Below, in pieces: positions 26,903-35,153 of a stretch of 41,649 nt of DNA. Made by a program: the position numbers and the translations under genes. The stretch is taken from the NCBI RefSeq assembly GCF_000525775.1, contig NZ_JALU01000030.1, positions 1-41,649 on the forward strand, in the 5' to 3' direction. The notes beneath the pieces were generated by a model that was not told where the DNA came from, searched no databases, and worked only from the letters and a program-made list of their open reading frames with translations. Each line of letters starts with the position of its first letter. Position 1 is the first letter of the stretch. The DNA comes from Mogibacterium timidum ATCC 33093 (GTDB lineage Bacteria > Bacillota > Clostridia > Peptostreptococcales > Anaerovoracaceae).

Positions 26903-27904
26903 TTAGCATGGTATCTCGTGAGACGACTTTCCTTCAGTCATGATCTCATAAATACTGTCAACTCCACATGCAGCCATAGATGCAGCAGCCTCTTCTGTGA
27001 AGAAAGCCATGTGTGGTGTGTGATACACATTTACGAAAGAACGCAGATACTTGAGCTTGAAGTAAGGCATTCCCTCTGTCCTGATAATATCCTCGTTGTG
27101 AGGAACGTGAATGATTCCTGTCTCCCCGGGGAATGCATCACAGTACAATGCGCCAATCTTACCGTTTTCAACACCTTCGATAACAGCGTCTATATCCAAC
27201 AGTTCTCCTCTTGCGTTGTTGATGAGTATTACGCCATCCTTCATCTTGTCGATTGCTTCCTTGTTGATCATACCTGTTGTAGCCGGCAGGAGCGGCATGT
27301 GAATTGTGATTACATCGCACTCCTTATAAATTGTGTCTACATCAACGTAGGTAGCGTATTCCTTCACCTCATCGTCCTGAATAACATCATAAGCTAAGAT
27401 TTTACAGCCAAACCCGCTCAGAATCTTGACCACAGTCTTGCCTATCTTACCCGCACCGAGCACTCCGACTGTGAGAGAACGGAGCTCCCTTCCCATCTTG
27501 CCTTTAAGTGTAAAATCGTTGTCGTTAGTGTTGTACAGCGCCTTTTTCTGATGACGCATACACATCAGTATAGCCATTACAGAGTACTCGGCAACTCCAT
27601 TAGGAGCATAAGAGCCGTTACAAAGCTTAAATCCCAGCTTTCTGGCATACTCTACGTTCATGTGATTATAGCCAACGCAGCGGGATGCTAAAACCTTAAC
27701 ACCCATCTTATTGAGCTCGTCGAGTACTTCGTTTGAATATGTACTCTGACCCAGAGTTGTAATACCGTAGCTTCCCTCTGCCAGGTTTACCGTTGTCTCA
27801 TCCAAATTAGCTCTTGTAATAACTACATCGATGCCGTATTTGTCACACAAGCCTCTGATGACAGGCTCTTCGTCCGGTCTAACTTCATATGCAGTAATTT
27901 TCAT
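26903..27904 (-). CDS. ldhA: NAD-dependent D-2-hydroxyacid dehydrogenase
   Basis: The 333-aa protein reduces a 2-oxoacid from amino-acid transamination to the (R)-2-hydroxyacid, such as 2-oxoisocaproate or phenylpyruvate. It has the NAD motif VGVLGAGKIGKTV, the active-site arginine in NNARGELLD, the glutamate region DAFPGETG and the histidine in YHTPHMAF. Length and motifs match LdhA of C. difficile and FldH of C. sporogenes. The ATG at 27904 is preferred because GAGGAGAATTGAC precedes it; the longer GTG-initiated frame would add 39 non-conserved residues from the intergenic gap. It lies between hadA and acdB, unlike the promoter-proximal position in C. difficile. Confidence 0.92.
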   Translation of the reverse strand: MKITAYEVRPDEEPVIRGLCDKYGIDVVITRANLDETTVNLAEGSYGITTLGQSTYSNEVLDELNKMGVKVLASRCVGYNHMNVEYARKLGFKLCNGSYAPNGVAEYSVMAILMCMRHQKKALYNTNDNDFTLKGKMGRELRSLTVGVLGAGKIGKTVVKILSGFGCKILAYDVIQDDEVKEYATYVDVDTIYKECDVITIHMPLLPATTGMINKEAIDKMKDGVILINNARGELLDIDAVIEGVENGKIGALYCDAFPGETGIIHVPHNEDIIRTEGMPYFKLKYLRSFVNVYHTPHMAFFTEEAAASMAACGVDSIYEIMTEGKSSHEIPC

Positions 27905-27924
27905 GTCAATTCTCCTCGTATAAT

Positions 27925-27956
27925 ATGTTTTACCGACACATTTTCTTATAAAACAT
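27925..27956 (-). promoter_or_regulatory. 8-bp inverted repeat in the hadA-ldhA gap
   Basis: ATGTTTTA (27925-27932) is repeated in reverse complement at 27949-27956 with 16 bases between. It sits 20 bases before the ldhA ATG. It could be a processing hairpin or an operator of an internal promoter (a TATTAT-like -10 is adjacent). No gene is otherwise present in this 130-bp gap. Confidence 0.35.
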
Positions 27957-28034
27957 GTCATATAACAGCTTGTTCCACTTTGCATATAAACCGTTGCAAT
28001 CTCTAAAACGACCCAATTCACCCCTTATTTTTGA

Positions 28035-29273
28035 TTAGTCCTGTAGAGCGGGATCCATATCGATTGCGGCACCACTTTCAAGCATTGCGGAAATATCCTC
28101 TGTCGAATACCCGAGTTCGCCGAGGATATCCTTTGTCTGCTCTCCGAGATAAGGTCCTCTCTCGTATGGCGGAAGTCCCATCCGATCAAATAGAACCGGC
28201 GGTCTTACAAGGGTGCGTTTATTGCCGTTGCTATAAGCCATCTCGTAGAAGCAGTCAGACGCCCAAGCCTGCCTGTCTTCCAGCAAGCTGTCCCAGCCCT
28301 GAGCGACTGCATATGGTAAATCATTAGCATCCAAAATCCGACACCAATCATCGCAATTCTTGGTCTTAAACTCCGCTGTAATCCATGCTGAAAATTCCTC
28401 GCGGTTAGGGATAAGGTTCTTCTGTGGATAGAATCTCGCGTCATCTGCCAGTTCCGGATGCCCCATTGCATTCATAAGTATTGGATAATGCCTGTCGTAC
28501 TGAGGCATAGCGATCTGCAGCCATCTGCCGTCAGCAGTCTCGTAGCAGAGGACCAGCGGATTACCAAGCTTCCATCTCTCCATCGGATACTGTGTGCTGT
28601 CAGCACCATACTGACTAGCCTGAAGCATCAATGAAATATCCCAAATAGCACTGTGGAACAGCGATACCACCACATGGTCGCCCTCGCCGGTCATCTTGGC
28701 CTTGAACAGCGCCGCGAGAACTCCGGCTGCGAGGTTCATAGCGACCTGATGATCACCGAAGCCTTGAACTGTCAGCATCGGCAAGCTATTCTTGTCACGA
28801 AGCGGACCCAGGATACCGCCCCTGGCGTAGAAGGCTGTAAAATCGAAGCCCGGCAGATCCTTATCCGGTCCCTTTTCCCCATATCCGGATACATATCCAT
28901 AAACCAGGCTAGGATACTTCTCATGAAGAGTCTCCCAGTCCAACCCTGCTCTCTTGAGCGGTGACTGACGCCAGTTGCAGATAAATACATCTGCAGTTGC
29001 CAGCAGCTTCTCAAGCGCTTCTCTCCCCTTTTCAGACTTAGTGTTAAGTGCAATGCAGGTCTTTCCGGCATTCTCAAGGTCGTAAGATGTGTTTTCCTTC
29101 TGATCGAGAGGACGACCCTCGTTTACTGCAGTGTAGCGAAGCGGATCGCCCTTAGGCGGTTCGACCTTGATAACCTCTGCACCGAGGTCAGCCAGGAATC
29201 TGGCTGTGCAAGGTGCTGCAATAAAGGTAGCCATCTCAACGACTCTGATTCCTTCAAGTGGTCTATTGCCCAT
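28035..29273 (-). CDS. hadA: class III (CaiB/BaiF) CoA-transferase, 2-hydroxyacyl-CoA forming
   Basis: HadA/FldA transfers CoA from the end-product acyl-CoA to the (R)-2-hydroxyacid, so the dehydration cycle needs no ATP for CoA. The 412-aa protein starts with the family signature LEGIRVVEMATFIAAPC and has GAEVIKVEPP (about 32-41). The presumed catalytic aspartate is Asp144 in GYGEKGPDKDLPGFDFTAF, followed by GFGDHQ and SLFHSAIWD. Members of the HadA/FldA group share the ARGG just after the catalytic residue, seen here at 150-153. It lies after hadC in the operon, 39 bp downstream. Confidence 0.93.
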   Translation of the reverse strand: MGNRPLEGIRVVEMATFIAAPCTARFLADLGAEVIKVEPPKGDPLRYTAVNEGRPLDQKENTSYDLENAGKTCIALNTKSEKGREALEKLLATADVFICNWRQSPLKRAGLDWETLHEKYPSLVYGYVSGYGEKGPDKDLPGFDFTAFYARGGILGPLRDKNSLPMLTVQGFGDHQVAMNLAAGVLAALFKAKMTGEGDHVVVSLFHSAIWDISLMLQASQYGADSTQYPMERWKLGNPLVLCYETADGRWLQIAMPQYDRHYPILMNAMGHPELADDARFYPQKNLIPNREEFSAWITAEFKTKNCDDWCRILDANDLPYAVAQGWDSLLEDRQAWASDCFYEMAYSNGNKRTLVRPPVLFDRMGLPPYERGPYLGEQTKDILGELGYSTEDISAMLESGAAIDMDPALQD

Positions 29274-29312
29274 TATTATCCTCCTTGAAATTTATCTAAG
29301 CATTAAAACGTT

Positions 29313-30431
29313 TTAGAACAATAACATATCGCGGAACGTCTCAAGGTTAGTCTTAACCTGTTCAAACTGATTCATCTGTCTATCGACTTCTACTAGAGCC
29401 AGTGGCAAATCAGCCTTCTCGCACGCTTCCTTTATACATACGAAGTCGAACTCCTCCGGATCACAGAACTTTGTCATTACTACTACCACTCCCTTAGCGC
29501 CTCTATTCTTCGCAACATCTACAATCCACTGAACTCTCGGTTTCTCTACGTTGTAGAGAACAGAACAGTTATCTGTATTTGCAAATTTCTCGGCTAGCGC
29601 CTGCAGCGCATCAGCTCCAAAAGGAACATCTGTCCTGTACTGTCTGGATTGTGCACAGACATCATCTGCAACTATGTGCATTCCGAACTCGTCAAAGGTT
29701 TCGCTCAGACCATCCATGTCTGTGAGTATTCCGGAAATTACGATCGGGAAGTTGCCTACGCTTTCGTCGGCGGCCTCGAGCTCGGTAATTAGTTTATTTA
29801 CGAGAGCCGTGTGCTCCTCTACGAGCATATAGTTAGCACTTGCAAATATATCGCTACGCTCCTGAACCGTAATCTCGGCGTGTTTAGCGAGCAGAGCATC
29901 TATTTTACGCATCGCTGCATTATGCTCGTTGTACAGTCGGTTGGATTCAGCAAGCTTATCCGGCGAAAATTCAGCTCCCGTGCACTCCTCGAGCTCCTTG
30001 ATTACTCGCTCGTATCCGGCCCTTGTGTACGCGATTCCAAATGCAGGCTTCCTGTTCTGTGGATATGTCATAGGTATGAACTTTATATCAGGAACTGCAT
30101 ACTTCCAGTTTTCACCCATGGTCTTGAGAGTGTCACACAGCGACGGAATTATAATCGCGCTCGCGCCCTCAAACTTACCGGTGATGCCCAGCTCCAAGAT
30201 AGACTGAACTATTGAACACATGAACGCCGGGAAATACTCCTTTGCTCTGTCGAGTTCCATATCTGCACCCCATGTTCCCATTGGCACAAGCCCCATTGAA
30301 TGAACTATCTCATCAGGCGTGTAATACGGAACGGTGAGAACAATCTTTTTGCCCTCTCCCAGATACCTGTCCATCTGCTTGCGAGGAGAAGCTGCTATCT
30401 CATGAAAATCCTTGATTGTATTGTATGTCAT
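29313..30431 (-). CDS. hadC: (R)-2-hydroxyacyl-CoA dehydratase beta subunit
   Basis: HadC pairs with HadB; the dimer removes water from (R)-2-hydroxyacyl-CoA by a ketyl-radical mechanism after one-electron activation by HadI. The 372-aa protein belongs to the HgdB/FldC family. Cysteines suited to bind the [4Fe-4S] cluster are Cys72 (FMCSIVQS), Cys99 (SLCDTL) and Cys323 (TKFCDPEEFD). The start lies two bases after the hadB stop, with AAAGGAGA inside the hadB end. The substrate side chain (leucine- or aromatic-derived) cannot be assigned by eye. Confidence 0.93.
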   Translation of the reverse strand: MTYNTIKDFHEIAASPRKQMDRYLGEGKKIVLTVPYYTPDEIVHSMGLVPMGTWGADMELDRAKEYFPAFMCSIVQSILELGITGKFEGASAIIIPSLCDTLKTMGENWKYAVPDIKFIPMTYPQNRKPAFGIAYTRAGYERVIKELEECTGAEFSPDKLAESNRLYNEHNAAMRKIDALLAKHAEITVQERSDIFASANYMLVEEHTALVNKLITELEAADESVGNFPIVISGILTDMDGLSETFDEFGMHIVADDVCAQSRQYRTDVPFGADALQALAEKFANTDNCSVLYNVEKPRVQWIVDVAKNRGAKGVVVVMTKFCDPEEFDFVCIKEACEKADLPLALVEVDRQMNQFEQVKTNLETFRDMLLF

Positions 30432-30433
30432 AG

Positions 30434-31678
30434 CTATCTGTCTCCTTTCTCAGATTTGTTGGATTCCATAATCTCCATCAGCCCTTGAACTCTCGTATCG
30501 TACTGTGCTTCTGAAAAGTTTCTGGGGTCGGCCTGATCTCCGTCAAAGCTTGCAACCGGTATATCGCACGCTTCTCCGATCTGCCTGCTCATTTCATACA
30601 TAAATCCGCTCCACAGCTTGCATGAACGGTTGGTATGTACCAACAAGCCTTCAACGTGATTGTCCTTGCAGAGCTTGATTCTCTTATCTCTGGACTTCTC
30701 CAGATTGATGGCGTTAGGAACACTGCAATATGCCTTAATCATCTCTTCAAACGAATGGTAATCAAATCCAAACGCATCGGCGTATATCGTCGTAACCATG
30801 TTGATACCGCGATCCTTAAGTCCATGCGATGTTGCTCTCAGATAAGGCCAGCAAGCTATCCCTTCAAACATAATTCTGTATTTTTCCTCAGCTCTGAATG
30901 TGCTGGTACCATTAAGATGATTTTCCTTGTATTCCCTGAGGAGAGTTTCCATGGCCTCTCCGGCCTCTTCCTTGCCTCTAGCTGTAACCATTACAGCCAT
31001 GTGGTTAAGCAGGTCGAATCCGTTAAACGGAGAAGGCACATACTTTGCCTGTGCCGTAGCTTCGAGCCATGCTCTGCTGGCTCTGCAGCTAAATCCTGTA
31101 ACCTTTTCGAACTTTGCATCATCCCATTTCAGGCCAAATAGCTTTTCAAGCTGATGAACTGCATCCCAGAACTGCGCAGACACATAGGCTACTTCAGCAT
31201 CGGAAACCTCATAGTCCGGATTGAAAGGAATATCTAGAATAATCATTGGGATGTTGAGATCTCTGGCGAGATTCTCGTACCACTTAATCATGCAGTTGCA
31301 GATATTGTTGCAGCACAGCAGCACATCCGGCATTGCAACATCCTGCTCCGGACATTCCTTGAGCTTGGCGTACGCAAGACTTACTCTCGCATATGCACAA
31401 ATGTCATTAGAATACCCCTCTGCTTCCGCGACATTGCACATTCTTTCTCCTGCACCTCTGGCGGCAATTCCCGCAGCTTGATTCTCAGGGTATGCAGTCG
31501 CAATTCCCAGTGTTTCAGGAATCTCAACAGGGAAGTTGCTGGATACCCAAGCGACAGGAACACCCCGTTTCTTTGCCTCAATTGCGCCGGCAAACGCATC
31601 ACCGGCAATCTTTCCTAGCTTAAATTTGGCTGAATTAGGATCAATTGGCTTCCTAGGCTTTTTGATTTCCTCTGCCAT
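30434..31678 (-). CDS. hadB: (R)-2-hydroxyacyl-CoA dehydratase alpha subunit
   Basis: HadB is the substrate-binding and cluster-carrying partner of HadC. The 414-aa protein shows family features: PENQAAGIAARG (about 64-75), GYSNDICAYAR with Cys94, the cysteine-rich LCCNNICNCMIKWYENLAR (Cys122-129), IILDIPFNPDYEV, and HTNRSCKLWS with Cys353. Three of these cysteines are expected to hold a [4Fe-4S] cluster. AAAAGGAGGTAATAGGTT precedes the ATG. It is separated from hadI by 149 bp holding repeated TTAACAAA elements, the widest gap in the first half of the operon. Confidence 0.93.
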   Translation of the reverse strand: MAEEIKKPRKPIDPNSAKFKLGKIAGDAFAGAIEAKKRGVPVAWVSSNFPVEIPETLGIATAYPENQAAGIAARGAGERMCNVAEAEGYSNDICAYARVSLAYAKLKECPEQDVAMPDVLLCCNNICNCMIKWYENLARDLNIPMIILDIPFNPDYEVSDAEVAYVSAQFWDAVHQLEKLFGLKWDDAKFEKVTGFSCRASRAWLEATAQAKYVPSPFNGFDLLNHMAVMVTARGKEEAGEAMETLLREYKENHLNGTSTFRAEEKYRIMFEGIACWPYLRATSHGLKDRGINMVTTIYADAFGFDYHSFEEMIKAYCSVPNAINLEKSRDKRIKLCKDNHVEGLLVHTNRSCKLWSGFMYEMSRQIGEACDIPVASFDGDQADPRNFSEAQYDTRVQGLMEIMESNKSEKGDR

Positions 31679-31697
31679 AACCTATTACCTCCTTTTC

Positions 31698-31779
31698 CAT
31701 TTTGTTAATCATTTAGAAATATTTAGGCTGAATCTATCTGTGTAAAAAAATTAAATACGCATTTTGTTAATTCATTAAC
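31698..31779. repeat. 12-bp direct repeats and palindrome in the hadI-hadB gap
   Basis: CATTTTGTTAAT occurs at 31698-31709 and again at 31760-31771, 62 bp apart. The second copy overlaps the inverted repeat GTTAAT-TC-ATTAAC (31766-31779). On the minus strand the shared core TTAACAAA also appears at the operon promoter (about 32683-32690). These may be sites of a common regulator. Confidence 0.45.
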
Positions 31780-31827
31780 ATCTTTCCCTAAAAATTTTTG
31801 CTCCCTTGAAGATGTAAATTTTTTCAC

Positions 31828-32610
31828 CTAGTTGTCATAGCCCGCGCTTCTGTATGCATAAATCGCCGCCCCAATAGCTCCGAAATATTGTGCAAGCGGG
31901 TCGTACTTTATGTCTGTTTCAATTGCTTTGCTCATAGCTTCTCGAACTGCGCCGTTTCGCGCCACGCCGCCAGACATACACACAGGCTCTTTGAAGCCCG
32001 CACGCCTGACTAATGAGCTTACACGCGTCGCAACGCTGTTACAAATCCCGGCGATAACATTTTCTCTGCTCTCTCCGTTTGCCAACTGGCTGATAACCTC
32101 TGATTCTGCGAAAACCGTACATGTACTCGAAATAGTGGCCGGCTTCTCAGCCTTCGCAGCTAATACCTCCAATTCTGAAATATCTGCTCGTAAAATATTA
32201 GCCATCACATCCAGAAACCTACCTGTACCGGCCGCACACTTGTCATTCATCACAAAATTCGTCATCTTACCTGACTCACTCATGCATATAACCTTGGCAT
32301 CCTGACCGCCGATATCTATCACAGTACGGACGTCCGGAAATACGAATCTGCTCCCAAGCGCATGACATGTCAGTTCACTGACTTCAAGATCGCAGCCCTT
32401 ATATTTATTGCGTCCATAACCGGTAACTGCGGTATTAGTTATATCAGCTTCAGACAGACACGAACCGGTCATCAACTCCTGCTTGACATCCTCCGGTCCT
32501 GAAGTGCCAAGTCCGCCTACACATAGAGCCTTTGCCATTAATTTGGTTCCGTCTTCCAGGATTACACACTTGGATGTGGTAGAGCCTATGTCGAGTCCAA
32601 GAGTATACAT
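31828..32610 (-). CDS. hadI: ATP-dependent activator of 2-hydroxyacyl-CoA dehydratase
   Basis: HadI (archerase) uses ATP hydrolysis to push one low-potential electron from ferredoxin to HadBC. The 260-aa protein is an ASKHA-fold ATPase with LGLDIGSTTSK at residues 4-14, IDIGGQDAKV near 98-107 and SGGVARNG near 220. The two cysteines that bridge the dimer [4Fe-4S] cluster are Cys125 (DKCAAGTG) and Cys164 (SSTCTVFAESEVIS). GGAAGGAG lies eight bases before the ATG. It is the first gene of the operon, directly behind a near-consensus promoter; in C. difficile it lies between hadA and hadB. Confidence 0.96.
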   Translation of the reverse strand: MYTLGLDIGSTTSKCVILEDGTKLMAKALCVGGLGTSGPEDVKQELMTGSCLSEADITNTAVTGYGRNKYKGCDLEVSELTCHALGSRFVFPDVRTVIDIGGQDAKVICMSESGKMTNFVMNDKCAAGTGRFLDVMANILRADISELEVLAAKAEKPATISSTCTVFAESEVISQLANGESRENVIAGICNSVATRVSSLVRRAGFKEPVCMSGGVARNGAVREAMSKAIETDIKYDPLAQYFGAIGAAIYAYRSAGYDN

Positions 32611-32643
32611 CTGCCGGTCTCCTTCCCATGTACATATTCTCGT

Positions 32644-32689
32644 ACAAACTCATTATAGCGCTCGTTATTTTATAGTCAATAGAGTTTGT
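32644..32689 (-). promoter_or_regulatory. had operon promoter framed by an inverted repeat
   Basis: On the minus strand TTGACT (32674-32679) and TATAAT (32652-32657) are 16 bp apart; the start would be near 32645, giving a leader of about 35 bases. The 8-bp arms ACAAACTC (32644-32651) and GAGTTTGT (32682-32689) frame the promoter exactly, one abutting the -10, the other two bases beyond the -35. This is a typical operator geometry for repression by a dimer or loop. Confidence 0.75.
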
Positions 32690-32764
32690 TAAAAAATTAT
32701 TATAGCAGTTTTTCAAATATGGTATTAAGAATTTTAAAAACAGTGATTCTGCTATCCTATTTTC

Positions 32765-32778
32765 GTTGAAATTTCAAC
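32765..32778. promoter_or_regulatory. 14-bp perfect palindrome upstream of the had promoter
   Basis: GTTGAAATTTCAAC is a perfect palindrome without spacer, about 86 bp upstream of the -35 and 13 bp past the terminator of the next gene. It may be a regulator site. The rest of the 318-bp gap (32611-32928) is AT-rich, with no open frame of note. Confidence 0.4.
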
Positions 32779-32790
32779 ATTTGCGCAGAT

Positions 32791-32814
32791 AAAAGGAGAG
32801 GCATAAGCCTCTCC
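32791..32814 (-). terminator. terminator of the DUF2130 unit
   Basis: On the minus strand GGAGAGGC (32807-32814) pairs with GCCTCTCC (32795-32802) around a TTAT loop, followed by TTTT (32791-32794). It ends the leftward three-gene unit and insulates the had operon. Confidence 0.88.
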
Positions 32815-32928
32815 CCGAACTGTAGACCTTTATCTGTCTTGTTATAAACCATCATAAGAGCACCGACATAGCACCGTCACATCATCAAGACGGCAACTAT
32901 CAGATACTTGTAAATCTATCCAATGAAT

Positions 32929-33339
32929 CTAATCAACCTTAATCTTATCCCAAAGCTTGGACATTCTTTCGATACTCTTGACGTCTGTGCCGTTCTTCTT
33001 GAGCTGCTTCATATACATCTCCTTAGGCATTCCCATTTTTTTATACGCAGACAGGTACTTCTTGGAGTAGTTGTTCATATATAAGAAGAAGCCTCCCATA
33101 TACGCCGCACCTGCTACCGTGAGAACTGCCGAAGCGACCCAAGTCCAAAAGAAGCCGCATACAAAGATTAGTACAATCCATACGATTCCGAGTATTCTGT
33201 TAATCTTAGTCAGCTTGTCAATATCAATCGACTTAGGAAGCTGGATATTCTGATCCTTCATCTGCTTCTTATATAGATTCTGTTGATAGCCCTTTGACTG
33301 TCTAATATATTGTGGTGGTCTCTGCTTACCTTTGCTCAT
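32929..33339 (-). CDS. small two-segment membrane protein, 136 aa
   Basis: I do not recognise a family. A basic, glutamine-rich N-terminus (1-47) precedes two hydrophobic segments (about 48-65 and 66-88), followed by a basic C-terminal tail (about 90-136, YSKKYLSAYKKMGMPKEM). Both tails probably face the cytoplasm because they are rich in lysine. AAAAGGAACGATAAG precedes the ATG. It is the last gene after DUF2130 (46 bp gap) and before a clear terminator, and so is probably co-expressed with it. Confidence 0.8.
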   Translation of the reverse strand: MSKGKQRPPQYIRQSKGYQQNLYKKQMKDQNIQLPKSIDIDKLTKINRILGIVWIVLIFVCGFFWTWVASAVLTVAGAAYMGGFFLYMNNYSKKYLSAYKKMGMPKEMYMKQLKKNGTDVKSIERMSKLWDKIKVD

Positions 33340-33386
33340 CTTATCGTTCCTTTTCTAATTAATCTGGTTAAACATTTTAACATAGA

Positions 33387-34661
33387 TTATTCACTTTTTT
33401 CAAGTGATTTGAACATCTGCTGCATCGTTGGGTTGTTCTTTGTAAGCTTCTTGATAGTCAAATCCTCTGCCTTGTTGTTAGCTAGACGAAGATTATTCTC
33501 CGACGAGGTCAGTGCCTTCTTAATTTTTTCGAGGTGATCGATTGATTTATCGATTTCAGCAATAGCCTCCTGAAATCGCCTGGATGCTATATCGTAGTTT
33601 CTTGCGAATGCGTTTTTGAAGTTCTCCATATCCTCCTCGAAATGAGTGATATCGATATTCTGAGCCTTCATCGTTTCCAGTTCCTGCCTGTACTTGAGAG
33701 CGTTATGACCCATATTGCGCAGAAGCGAAATCATCGGAATGAAGAACTGAGGTCTGATAACGTACATCTTGTCATATCTATGAGATACGTCAACAATTCC
33801 CTGATTATAGAACTCGTTATCAGCTTCCAGAAGCGACACCAAAACCGCATACTCGCAGTTCTTTTCTCTTCTATCCTTATCAAGCTCTTTAAAAAAATCT
33901 TCGTTCTTGTGCTTTGTTGCAGTCGCGTCCATCTCATTCTTCATCTCAAACATTATTGACACGACCTCAACCCCATTGCTGTCTGATTCGCGGAATATAT
34001 AATCTCCCTTGCTACCGGTTCTGGCATCATTGTCCTTCTCAAAATACGCATTTTGAAAGGCCGTGGATCTCAGCTTGTTGAATTCTATCTCACAATGCTG
34101 TTCCAGCGTCTCTCCCACCATTTTGGTCGATTGACGTGCCTTGAGGTCCTTATAGTAATCTATCTGCTCGTCCTTCATCTTGAGCTTGGCTTCATATTCA
34201 TCGCGAAGCACCTGAAGATTAAGCTCCGCCTCCTTCTCACTTACCTTGAAATCGCCGGATAGCTTTTGAAGCTCCTCCCGCTGCTGATTAAGTTCCTCAT
34301 CCTTAAACGCAGCGAGTTTTCTGTATTCAGCCTCCTTGGTGTCAGCAAGCTTTCGATATTCATTTACTTTCGCTTGAACGGCTTCATTTACAGCCAATGC
34401 CTTATCTTTATCATTTGCAGCTATGGTGGCACGCAGTCTAACGATTTCCTGTTCCTTACCGGCCAGCGCATCATGAAGCCGATTAGCTGTCTCTGCCTTC
34501 GCCAGATTGACTGCAGCTGTCTTGTCGCTCTCATACTGCTCTTCGGCACGTTTTATCTCATTGTTAAATTCCTTGTCTCTGACCTGTTTGACAATTGCCG
34601 CGTACCCAGCCTCATCTATCCGGAACACTTCGCCGCACTTAGGGCACTTAATCTGCTGCAT
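33387..34661 (-). CDS. DUF2130 protein with zinc-ribbon-like start, coiled coil and nuclease-like core
   Basis: The function is unknown. The 424-aa protein starts with a CPKC pair (Cys6, Cys9) as in zinc ribbons or knuckles, but no second pair is close by. Residues about 30-180 are charged and heptad-like, a long coiled coil. The DUF2130 part follows, with [18 protein letters not shown] (about 180-197), GSKGDYIF (Asp220) and FEMKNEM (Glu239, Lys241). The Asp and Glu-x-Lys spacing fits the PD-(D/E)XK nuclease fold, so DNA or RNA cleavage is possible. It is flanked on both sides by small membrane-protein genes (20 and 46 bp). Confidence 0.87.
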   Translation of the reverse strand: MQQIKCPKCGEVFRIDEAGYAAIVKQVRDKEFNNEIKRAEEQYESDKTAAVNLAKAETANRLHDALAGKEQEIVRLRATIAANDKDKALAVNEAVQAKVNEYRKLADTKEAEYRKLAAFKDEELNQQREELQKLSGDFKVSEKEAELNLQVLRDEYEAKLKMKDEQIDYYKDLKARQSTKMVGETLEQHCEIEFNKLRSTAFQNAYFEKDNDARTGSKGDYIFRESDSNGVEVVSIMFEMKNEMDATATKHKNEDFFKELDKDRREKNCEYAVLVSLLEADNEFYNQGIVDVSHRYDKMYVIRPQFFIPMISLLRNMGHNALKYRQELETMKAQNIDITHFEEDMENFKNAFARNYDIASRRFQEAIAEIDKSIDHLEKIKKALTSSENNLRLANNKAEDLTIKKLTKNNPTMQQMFKSLEKSE

Positions 34662-34681
34662 GACAATCCTCCTCAGAAATT

Positions 34682-35008
34682 CTATTTATCGTCCGAAATT
34701 ACCTCGACATCCACATCGACCGCATCCTTTGTGAAGTCATCTTCGAGGTCGCCTGCACTGGCTCTCCTGTCATAGGAAGATCTGTTATCACCACTATCAC
34801 CACTATCACCACTGCGATAGCGACGAGCACTCCCGGCTTCACCTGATTTATCTCTCCACCATCTAGCTACAGCTTGAAATAACACGAGAAGACCTACAAC
34901 AATCCAGAATAATGGATTAAGCAGAATAGCTATCACCACCGATGCAAGCAACAAAAATATGAATATTCCTATCACGCAGCCAAGGCCGCCTCCATCACGA
35001 TAATACAT
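34682..35008 (-). CDS. small membrane protein with acidic tail and SGD repeat, 108 aa
   Basis: No family recognised. A glycine-rich start is followed by two hydrophobic stretches (about 10-30 and 33-47), then RWWRDK, which probably marks the cytoplasmic side. The hydrophilic tail contains SGDSGDSGD (about 66-74), encoded by a 9-bp triplication, and ends in an acidic run ([11 protein letters not shown]). TAGGAGGACGAA precedes the ATG. It is the first gene of the unit with DUF2130, expressed from an extended -10 promoter at 35080-35088. Confidence 0.78.
   Translation of the reverse strand: MYYRDGGGLGCVIGIFIFLLLASVVIAILLNPLFWIVVGLLVLFQAVARWWRDKSGEAGSARRYRSGDSGDSGDNRSSYDRRASAGDLEDDFTKDAVDVDVEVISDDK
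34787..34813. repeat. three tandem 9-bp units
   Basis: ATCACCACT is repeated three times without interruption inside the small membrane-protein gene. Each unit encodes Ser-Gly-Asp on the minus strand, so gain or loss of units keeps the frame. Confidence 0.9.
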
Positions 35009-35079
35009 TTCGTCCTCCTAATTATATAAACACCTATATATACTAAGTTAGTTTCTGTTTTCCTAATCGATTACAACGT

Positions 35080-35088
35080 ATTATAGCA
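35080..35088 (-). promoter_or_regulatory. extended -10 promoter of the DUF2130 unit
   Basis: On the minus strand TGC-TATAAT ends at 35080. A -35 is weak. The leader would be about 65 bases to the ATG at 35008. Confidence 0.5.
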
Positions 35089-35153
35089 CAGGGTATTTGA
35101 ATATTTGGTGACGCTATATTAAATAAGAATTAATATTGTCGAATTATCGCATT

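Noticed and set aside
27905-28021. N-terminal extension of LdhA from a GTG at 28021
   Set aside because: The extra 39 residues come from the intergenic gap, do not resemble the family, and a good ribosome-binding site precedes the ATG at 27904.
33387-35008. Known restriction or toxin-antitoxin system
   Set aside because: The DUF2130 core is nuclease-like, but no methyltransferase, specificity subunit or antitoxin-like gene is present.
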